From contig JBKJTT010000011.1 of NCBI GenBank assembly GCA_046590205.1, positions 1-64,000 on the forward strand: DNA of 64,000 nucleotides, in the 5' to 3' direction. This document shows positions 57,736 through 64,000 of this stretch, piece after piece. The notes under the pieces were generated by a model. It did not search any database. It had not been told where the DNA came from and saw nothing but the letters and a program-made list of their open reading frames with translations. The first letter of the stretch is position 1; every line of letters starts with the position of its first letter. Origin of the DNA: DATDEW01 sp046590205. Lineage in GTDB: Bacteria > Bacteroidota > Ignavibacteria > Palsa-1295. Position numbers and translations under genes: made by a program.

Positions 57736-60002
57736 GAATTCTTTTTCTTGAAGACAAAGAATCCGAGCGCGCCGAGTGAAAGAACAAGTGTGCCAAGCGT
57801 TATCATTGAGCCTGTCTTAAAAGCATCGGACTCATAACGCATAACAATAGTATGTTCGCCTGCCGGCACTTCAACAGCGCGAAGCGTTGTAAATGCTTTA
57901 TATATCTTTGTATCCTTACCGTCAACCGTTGCTTTCCAAGCAGGGTAGTTCACTTCGGATAGAAAGAGCATACCGTTGGCTTTCGTTGAGACTTTTACCT
58001 CGATCTCATTCATCTCATAACGAGTTATCTTCACTGATGACAAGCCGTCTATCTCAGAGATATTAAGTGTCGGCTTCTCTTCAAGAAGAAGTTTTGAGTG
58101 ATAGTCGTATGTTGAATCGGTCTTCAATACTCGCTTTGCATCCTCGCCCGAGCGGACATCAACCGTGTAATACATCTTTGCCCTGGGAAGATATGTCTCG
58201 GTTGGGGCAAACCCTTGTCCGATGATTCTCCATTTGATATTGAGCAGATCCATTGTCATCATTGAGTTTACACACTCGGGAGCGAACTCTGCTAAGACAA
58301 GCGGATTATATCCCTCAAGAAGTTGGATACGGTCATATGCACCTTGGTTACGCTTGAGGAGCGATGCACCACCGAGCCGTATGTTCGCTCTGGACATCTC
58401 TTGTGCCTGCTCCTTCTTGAGCATATCAACTATTTGTGTTTGATTTGGCTGATCACGGTATGCGCTGCGTGGGTCATCAACAGACTTATTGACAGACATT
58501 CCGTACATGAATAATTCAATGATCGTAACAAGTATTATCACCGATGTAAGTCCAACACCCTTCAGATACTTTTTGAAGGATAAAAATGCAATACATAATG
58601 ATGCGAGTATCGGGAAGGCTGCTAACTTCGCCCCCCATGCGAACGATTCATTCGCGTTGGCTGGTATCTTAGAGTTAAAAGAATGAGGGTCAATGAAACC
58701 ACCGATCGTCAAGAGCCATACCAAAGCAAATAAAGATGAAACGATCAGAATATACTTTCTGTGTTTATCATCTATCTGATTCTGGAGTAACATCGATAGC
58801 CCAACGCCCGAAAGTGCTGAGAGTGAGAATGTACAAACCATCATCATTCGTGCAGGCAGTCTCAACTTATCAAAGAGCGGTAGTGAGAAAAATATTTTGT
58901 AAAGGAAAAAGTTGTCACCAAGTGCAAATAAGAGTGCAAAAAGTCCCATACCTGCGAACAATGGAACATACTTCCGTTTTAAGCCAACATAAGACGCTAC
59001 AGTACCAAATAGAAGCGGAAGGACGCCGATATAGATCGCTGTCTCCCAAGAAAGGAAGAAATCACCTTTCCAATAAGGAAATGGTGACGTGCCCATCGCA
59101 TCTGTCAATCCATAAATACGTGGCATAATGAATGTCGGCAGAGAGCCATAGGAGAGCGCTCCGAATGCCGAATCAGTAAAGGTCATTACACTTCGCTTTG
59201 AAAGTGCAGCAAGTTCTTGGGATGAAAAAAGCTGGATTGCAAATACACCAACTGCAATAATGAATGGTATTCCAAAGCATAGATACGTCGAGAGTGTGAG
59301 TTTTTGTTCTCCTTTTCCTCTTATTCTATACCCAAATTCATAGAGGACGAGTACCCCTAAAAAAAAGGTAAAGTAAAGAGTTGATTGCGGATGACCTGCC
59401 AGATACATTACCCCCAGAAGTAAGCCTGCTCCGATAGAATGCTTAATAGAATCAAATCCTTGGATGGTCAGTAAGGTAACAAACGGGAACAACGCCATGT
59501 GATAGACGATCATCTGATGATTTACCTGAAAGGTAATATACCCGCTAAAAGCATAAGCGATCGCGGCAAAGAGTGCAGATAGATCATCGGTCTTGAAAAT
59601 CTTCTTCACAAGGAAGAACATACCTGCTCCGGCTATGATGTAATGCAAGATAATAAACCATTGCATTACCACAGGCGAGAGGTGCCCATCACTTACAAAG
59701 AGCGACTGTAGCATATTCATCGGATACCAGAAGGCAACCTGAATATCGGCAAGGAACGGCATACCGCAAAAGACATACGGATTCCAGTGAGGTATTGTAC
59801 CGTTTGCAAGACTCGATGCAGCGAGCGTTCGGAATGGGAATTCCTGCTCGACAAAATCCTCCCACAAGAACGAGCCGCCAAAAAGATGACCTGAGTAGAA
59901 GATGCCGACAAGGATGGCAATGATGCCAATTGCGACAAGTCCCGATAATTTCGGGAGAGAAACAGGTTGTTGGGCGCGGTGTTCCTTTTGGGTTTTAGCC
60001 AT
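57732..60002 (-). CDS. YfhO-like polytopic membrane protein (GT-C type)
   Basis: A 756-residue inner-membrane protein with ~12 TM segments in the first ~540 residues and a periplasmic C-terminal domain (FAPTETYLPRAKMYYTVDVRSG ... FLSEVNYPAWKATVDGKDTKIYKAFTTLRAVEVPAGEHTIVMRYESD) followed by a final TM helix. The N-terminal DFVEQEFPFRTLAASSLANGTIPHWNPYVFCGMPFLAD is the YfhO hallmark. YfhO members are GT-C-fold glycosyltransferases that use polyprenyl-phospho-sugars; here the donor may be made by the GT2 protein at 60063. Sugar and acceptor not known. Confidence 0.88.
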   Translation of the reverse strand: MAKTQKEHRAQQPVSLPKLSGLVAIGIIAILVGIFYSGHLFGGSFLWEDFVEQEFPFRTLAASSLANGTIPHWNPYVFCGMPFLADIQVAFWYPMNMLQSLFVSDGHLSPVVMQWFIILHYIIAGAGMFFLVKKIFKTDDLSALFAAIAYAFSGYITFQVNHQMIVYHMALFPFVTLLTIQGFDSIKHSIGAGLLLGVMYLAGHPQSTLYFTFFLGVLVLYEFGYRIRGKGEQKLTLSTYLCFGIPFIIAVGVFAIQLFSSQELAALSKRSVMTFTDSAFGALSYGSLPTFIMPRIYGLTDAMGTSPFPYWKGDFFLSWETAIYIGVLPLLFGTVASYVGLKRKYVPLFAGMGLFALLFALGDNFFLYKIFFSLPLFDKLRLPARMMMVCTFSLSALSGVGLSMLLQNQIDDKHRKYILIVSSLFALVWLLTIGGFIDPHSFNSKIPANANESFAWGAKLAAFPILASLCIAFLSFKKYLKGVGLTSVIILVTIIELFMYGMSVNKSVDDPRSAYRDQPNQTQIVDMLKKEQAQEMSRANIRLGGASLLKRNQGAYDRIQLLEGYNPLVLAEFAPECVNSMMTMDLLNIKWRIIGQGFAPTETYLPRAKMYYTVDVRSGEDAKRVLKTDSTYDYHSKLLLEEKPTLNISEIDGLSSVKITRYEMNEIEVKVSTKANGMLFLSEVNYPAWKATVDGKDTKIYKAFTTLRAVEVPAGEHTIVMRYESDAFKTGSMITLGTLVLSLGALGFFVFKKKNS

Positions 60003-60062
60003 AGCGTATATAATTTATACAAAATTACGAACCGGAGGGCTACCACACCGGAAGTATGACTA

Positions 60063-60794
60063 CTATTTTGAGTGGAGTTTACGTATCCGAAGTATCTGCA
60101 AGAACATCTTCGAAGAATCGGATAATGCACCAACGGTCGTACGCTCATCGTTATACCACTCAACTGCTACCTCTTTGACTTTGTAGCCAAATTTCTTGGC
60201 AAGATAGAGTATCTCCACATCAAAAGAGAATCCCATGATCTTCTGCGCTCCGAAGAGCTTCTGCGTTGCCTCATGAGTAAATCCTTTGAAACCACATTGA
60301 GTATCTTTGATCCCACGAAATACAAAAAGCTGCACGAGAACATTGAAGAACCGCCCCATGACCTCTCTGTACCAAGGTTGATGTACCTTTACAAGTTTTC
60401 TGCCTTCGAGAGCACGACTGCCAACGACGACATCATACCCCTCCTTCTGGATACCAACAATGATCTTCTCTATCTCATGGATAGGAGTCGAAAGATCGGC
60501 ATCGGTAAAAATAACGATCGAACCCGTTGCACTAAGCATCCCCGCTCGTACAGCTGCCCCTTTGCCATCATTGGATCCAAGTTCTATTAGGCGTGGAAAA
60601 ACGCGGGGTGCCGTAGAAGAAAGTGTTGCGAATGTGTTTGTAACAACATCACATGTAGTATCGGGTGAGCCGTCGTCAACAACGATTACTTCAGCATCAT
60701 AGTCCTTCGCTGAAAAAAAAGCAATTATCTTTTCGAGCGACGGACCGATGCGTGTCGCTTCATTATATGCGGGGATGATGATTGATATATACAC
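60063..60794 (-). CDS. GT2-family polyprenyl-phosphate sugar transferase (DPM1/ALG5-like)
   Basis: Makes polyprenyl-phosphate-linked hexose on the cytosolic side, feeding GT-C enzymes such as YfhO and DUF2723 proteins. From GTG 60794 the protein has 243 residues (YISIIIPAYNEATRIGPSLEK). GT2 motifs: IVVDDGSPDTT, GSNDGKGAAVRAGM, IVIFTDADLSTPIHE (D-x-D type metal site), DVVVGSR, TQCGFKGFT. The length and QCGFK fit dolichyl-phosphate glucosyl/mannosyltransferases. A frame starting at 60818 lies inside the terminator of the DUF2723 gene, so I prefer GTG 60794, although it has no clear ribosome site. Confidence 0.88.
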   Translation of the reverse strand: MYISIIIPAYNEATRIGPSLEKIIAFFSAKDYDAEVIVVDDGSPDTTCDVVTNTFATLSSTAPRVFPRLIELGSNDGKGAAVRAGMLSATGSIVIFTDADLSTPIHEIEKIIVGIQKEGYDVVVGSRALEGRKLVKVHQPWYREVMGRFFNVLVQLFVFRGIKDTQCGFKGFTHEATQKLFGAQKIMGFSFDVEILYLAKKFGYKVKEVAVEWYNDERTTVGALSDSSKMFLQILRIRKLHSK

Positions 60795-60825
60795 GAAAAA
60801 AAAAGAGGCGCTTTGCAACGCCTCA
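60795..60825 (-). terminator. Intrinsic terminator after the DUF2723 gene
   Basis: On the minus strand GAGGCG (60824-60819) pairs with CGCCTC (60810-60805) and is followed by nine T. It follows the DUF2723 stop (60831) directly. The GT2 start at 60794 immediately follows the T-run, so the GT2 gene must be read through or have its own promoter. Confidence 0.93.
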
Positions 60826-60830
60826 TACGT

Positions 60831-63800
60831 TTATTGTGCGTTCGGTGGTGTTGGCATCGTATCTACTTGTTGGATACCAAGAGCATCCATCAATTCGTAG
60901 CGTTTCATGACAAGTGCTTGAAAATCTTCTTGGTAACCGGGTGTTGCGCCCATAGCATTGCCGTACTTCGCGAAGAGTTCTTCATACTTTGCGTATGCAC
61001 CTTTTTTATCACCCTTTTTCTCTAAGATCATAGCTTGCGCTTGCATTAAACGAAGCTCGAACTGCGCAGACTCACCCTTATTGGGAAGGTTTGGAAGTAC
61101 TTTCGATAATATAGCTGCAGCGGTCTCGGGTTCACCAAGCAATATATATGTTTCTGAACCAAAAAGATACTGTCCCAAGCTGCCTTCATCGTAGATATTT
61201 TTTTCCATGAGCAATACTATCTCTTCTTCATAATCCTTAAGAGCAGAACGTGCAAATGAGCGCGCCGAGACAGTGTCACCAACCTTACGCAACTGCTGCG
61301 AAAGAAGCGTGGCGATCATACCATTGTAGCGCACCCTCTCCGGCGGAATTCGCTGCTTGAGTACGTCAAGTACTTTCTTTGCCTTGTCATACTCTTCGTT
61401 TGCCAAATACTGTGCGGCAAGATTTGCATAACTATTCTGATAACTAAAGAAGGACGGCTCGTTGGTTCTGTCCTCATTGCTCCAGTTTGCACTCGGGTCC
61501 ATGAACGTGTTCAATAACAACCCACGCTTTGGAGTTTTTGACGGCTCTGTAACGAAGTTCATGAACATCGAAGCAACCACAGGCTCATTGATCGTCTCTT
61601 CAAGACGTGAGCCGCGTCTGCCAAACATGATCGGTGCAACACGCTTTGCTAATCCTTCAGAAACTACATAATCACGAAGACCTGTATAATAATTTTCCGG
61701 CACTACTCCTGCGAAGTATATCGGACGATTATTGATGTTTCCTTCAATGACTGACTTTACAAGTTGATCGGCAACAGTAAAGTAGTATTTTCCTTGCCCA
61801 AGATTGTATTGCCCTGTATAGACCCAGCGCATTTGTGTGGCTTGAGACTGGGGATTATTAGAAAACGTCTGCATTGTTTGAGCAGATATATCTACAGAGA
61901 CATTTGCCGGCTCACCTTGATACCCATGCACACCTTCTTGCGAGTCATCCGGTGCATTGAGCTGCTCAAGCGAAAATCCGGGTAATGTCAACTTTTTACC
62001 GACTCCCCAGACATCAGAAAGTAGCTGCTTGATATACCAGCTCATATTTCCGAGCGAGAGATTGACGATGCGTATATCTCGCCTCACCCCATAGACATCC
62101 TGCATACACCACAACGGGAATGTATCATTATCACCGGCGGTGAAAAGAATAGCATTCTCTTCACAGCTCTGGAGTACATTATAAGCATACTCGAACGGTA
62201 TATAATTATTCGATCGGTCGTACTCCGCCCACTTCGAGCTTTCCTTAAATGACTTTCCGCTTGCAAGCCCTGCAAGCCCTATACATTGATTTATCGGTGC
62301 AAGTAACATAGCACCTGCAAAGAGCCCAAAGGCAAGCCCTGTATTCAGATTGCCATCTGACGTATCTTCATCGGCCGTGTCTGTTTCGCCTTCAGCATTT
62401 TTCTTTTTCTTGCGTGCAAGAAGTTCTATCAGCCCTGTTGCGCCGATACCTACCCACATAGCATAGACATAGAATGCTCCCACATAGAAGTAATCACGTT
62501 CACGTGGCTGCGGCTCTTGTTGGTTTTGGTACCATGCTGTAAGCCAGCCGAGCATCAGAAACATCACAAACATCGAGAGTGCTCGCTTGGGGTCGCGTCG
62601 GAAATGCCAATACATTCCGAAGAGCCCGATCAAGAACGGGATACCCCATGTCTTTGACCAATCAACTCCCGTGTCCTGCTTTTGGCTCACCCGCCCGACG
62701 AAATTCCAGAGCAAGTACCTGTTATACATGTGATTAGTTTGGTACTTGATGAAGAAGTCCATGTCACTTGAGTAGTTCTTAAACATTCCCTTCTGCTCGT
62801 CGCCCGGCTCAAGCGCCTGACGGCGCGGGAATTGCCCACGATCACCATACTGCTCGCGATTAATAAATTTCGTAACGCTCTTGAAGTTATCGGCATGCCA
62901 CTGGTTCATCGGCGGCTCCTGTGCAGCGCGAACCATGATGAGCGTATATGTCGTGAAGCCAAGAAACATTAACATCGCAGACCATAAGCTCAAGTTCAAG
63001 AGTGCCTTCTTCTCACGCTGTGAGTAGATAATACCGGCAATACATCCTACAATAAGACCAATGGATATGATTGGCGTCGTTGCCATCCACTCAACAAGCT
63101 TCGAGAGAACTACCTTATACGCTATAAAGAATGCAATGATCGAGGCAGCCATCATCCCCGCGAAGGAAGAATATGTAAACTCCTTACGGCGACGATAATA
63201 CACAAGCATAAAGACCGGAAATATCGTCAAGAGCGCAAGCTGATGAACCGTCATTGAGAGACCAATGATGTAGGAAACCAGCAAAATGTATTTTTCACTA
63301 TGCTCTTCATCGGCATGGTCATACCAAACAAGCATAATCCATGGGATAAGCGCGATAAAGAGCGAGCCGAACGCATACACTTCCGACTCAAGCGCGTTGA
63401 ACCAGAAGCTATCGGTAAAAGTAAAGCTCATAGCTGCAACAAATGCGCCGCCGAATACTGCTACTACACCAGCCATATTCTTTGGCTCGCCGCGCCACAT
63501 CTTGATAAGACGGACGACCGTAAGATAAAGTATCATCACCGTCAAAGCCGAACAGACGACCGATACAAGGTTATATCTGGCGACAAGGTCTGCTGATGTC
63601 GGGAGCATCATTGCTACACGCCCAATAAGCGACCAGAGCGGCGACCCCGGTGGATGACCTACCTGCAACCCCCAAGCAGCAGCTGCGAACTCGCCACAAT
63701 CCCAAAACGGGATAGTGGGCTGCATTGTAGCCAAATAGACGAGAAACGAGATGAGGAAGCTCGCTCCGGCAAAGAGATAATGTAACTTCTTATTATCCAT
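60831..63800 (-). CDS. DUF2723 (PF11028-type) membrane protein, probable GT-C glycosyltransferase, with C-terminal TPRs
   Basis: A 989-residue protein. The N-terminal part is the DUF2723 hallmark: LVYLATMQPTIPFWDCGEFAAAAWGLQVGHPPGSPLWSLIGRVAMMLP, with the acidic DCGEF motif typical of GT-C proteins in the first periplasmic loop. About 13 TM segments follow, with a cytosolic KKKKNAEGETDTADEDTSDG loop near residue 475 and a large periplasmic region (FTAGDNDTFPLWCMQDVYGVRRDIRIVNLSL). The C-terminal ~200 residues are soluble and TPR-like (YANLAAQYLANEEYDKAKKVLDVL ... AKYEELFAKYGNAMG). DUF2723 proteins are common in Bacteroidota and resemble protein O-mannosyltransferases. Confidence 0.9.
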   Translation of the reverse strand: MDNKKLHYLFAGASFLISFLVYLATMQPTIPFWDCGEFAAAAWGLQVGHPPGSPLWSLIGRVAMMLPTSADLVARYNLVSVVCSALTVMILYLTVVRLIKMWRGEPKNMAGVVAVFGGAFVAAMSFTFTDSFWFNALESEVYAFGSLFIALIPWIMLVWYDHADEEHSEKYILLVSYIIGLSMTVHQLALLTIFPVFMLVYYRRRKEFTYSSFAGMMAASIIAFFIAYKVVLSKLVEWMATTPIISIGLIVGCIAGIIYSQREKKALLNLSLWSAMLMFLGFTTYTLIMVRAAQEPPMNQWHADNFKSVTKFINREQYGDRGQFPRRQALEPGDEQKGMFKNYSSDMDFFIKYQTNHMYNRYLLWNFVGRVSQKQDTGVDWSKTWGIPFLIGLFGMYWHFRRDPKRALSMFVMFLMLGWLTAWYQNQQEPQPRERDYFYVGAFYVYAMWVGIGATGLIELLARKKKKNAEGETDTADEDTSDGNLNTGLAFGLFAGAMLLAPINQCIGLAGLASGKSFKESSKWAEYDRSNNYIPFEYAYNVLQSCEENAILFTAGDNDTFPLWCMQDVYGVRRDIRIVNLSLGNMSWYIKQLLSDVWGVGKKLTLPGFSLEQLNAPDDSQEGVHGYQGEPANVSVDISAQTMQTFSNNPQSQATQMRWVYTGQYNLGQGKYYFTVADQLVKSVIEGNINNRPIYFAGVVPENYYTGLRDYVVSEGLAKRVAPIMFGRRGSRLEETINEPVVASMFMNFVTEPSKTPKRGLLLNTFMDPSANWSNEDRTNEPSFFSYQNSYANLAAQYLANEEYDKAKKVLDVLKQRIPPERVRYNGMIATLLSQQLRKVGDTVSARSFARSALKDYEEEIVLLMEKNIYDEGSLGQYLFGSETYILLGEPETAAAILSKVLPNLPNKGESAQFELRLMQAQAMILEKKGDKKGAYAKYEELFAKYGNAMGATPGYQEDFQALVMKRYELMDALGIQQVDTMPTPPNAQ

Positions 63801-63882
63801 CAGAAAATTGTTGGTAGTATGTGCAAATGAAGCTGAATAAACGGTTTTACGGGAGTGAGTGATTCCGTAATAATCTGTGACT

Positions 63883-64000
63883 TTACGTTTTTATGCGCTT
63901 TCTTGATAACAATACATACCCTACCACCCCTGATACCAGCGAAGCGAGTAGTACTCCGAGCTTCGCCTCATCTATCATTGCTTTGTCACGAAAGGCGAGA
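63883..64000 (-). CDS. nhaA: Na+/H+ antiporter NhaA, C-terminal end only
   Basis: The last ~39 codons of a gene cut by the window's right edge. Read on the minus strand, the frame gives AFRDKAMIDEAKLGVLLASL followed by VSGVVGYVLLSRKRIKT and a TAA stop at 63885-63883. This closely matches the NhaA C-terminus (A-F-x-x-x-x-x-x-x-x-AKLG-x-L-x-x-S-x-x-x-x-x-x-G-Y). It lies 82 bp upstream of the DUF2723 start, on the same strand. With only the tail visible the call depends on that short motif. Confidence 0.7.
   Translation of the reverse strand, partial: LAFRDKAMIDEAKLGVLLASLVSGVVGYVLLSRKRIKT

Overview
The window reads as a chromosomal segment of a Gram-negative bacterium of the Bacteroidota/Chlorobiota superphylum. 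Pointers are a secreted protein with a type IX secretion (T9SS) C-terminal sorting domain (20522-22771), a DUF4270-like lipoprotein next to glycogen synthase, a DUF2723 membrane protein, a TPM-domain protein with a glycine tail, and start codons that mostly lack Shine-Dalgarno sequences. A deep-branching lineage such as Ignavibacteria/Kapabacteria is my guess; the sequence alone does not settle it. Most of the window is housekeeping DNA with few accessory patches. No rRNA, CRISPR array, transposase or prophage was found.

Layout. 1-5.4 kb: phospholipid and isoprenoid genes (gpsA, plsY, ispD), an APC-type permease and holA. 5.4-15 kb: an MFS exporter, a two-component system (histidine kinase and OmpR-type regulator) and a divergent MacA-like / MacB-permease / TolC export operon, then an AI-2E family protein. 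15-16.8 kb (minus strand): tRNA-Thr(TGT), tRNA-Tyr, tRNA-Thr(GGT), tRNA-Gly, rpmG, tRNA-Trp, secE, nusG. This is the classical tRNA-tuf-secE-nusG block, but tuf is absent and rplK does not follow. 16.8-22.8 kb: a LysM lytic transglycosylase, two small unknown genes and the T9SS cargo protein. 22.9-30.6 kb: glgA, DUF4270-like lipoprotein, outer-membrane protein, rpiB, glyA, tatC, polyprenyl synthase. 30.6-40.6 kb: YihY, ComF, a C39-like peptidase, a TPM protein, dnaE, trxA, a RelE/ParE toxin-antitoxin pair, and an SDR/FAD-oxidase pair resembling DprE2/DprE1. 41.0-44.5 kb: two tandem TIR + TolB-like + TPR proteins. 44.6-46.2 kb: purN, folP, a 40-residue basic protein.

46.2-56.6 kb is an iron-sulfur and oxidative-stress island. 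The minus-strand order is iscR, iscS, an unknown protein, iscU, iscA, hscB, gmhA, hscA, sod, fdx, iscX, LON-domain protein; catalase-peroxidase katG is divergent. A palindrome in front of iscR looks like an IscR-type operator. 56.6-63.8 kb (minus strand) is a cell-envelope glycosylation cluster: DUF2723 protein, GT2, YfhO-like protein and a GT9 heptosyltransferase. The right edge cuts the 3' end of nhaA.

The most unusual material is the TIR/TolB/TPR tandem, the unknown protein between iscU and iscS, the placement of sod and gmhA inside the isc operon, the rebuilt tRNA-secE-nusG locus with palindromic AAGCTT spacers, and an 11-bp inverted repeat between the two-component genes and the export operon.
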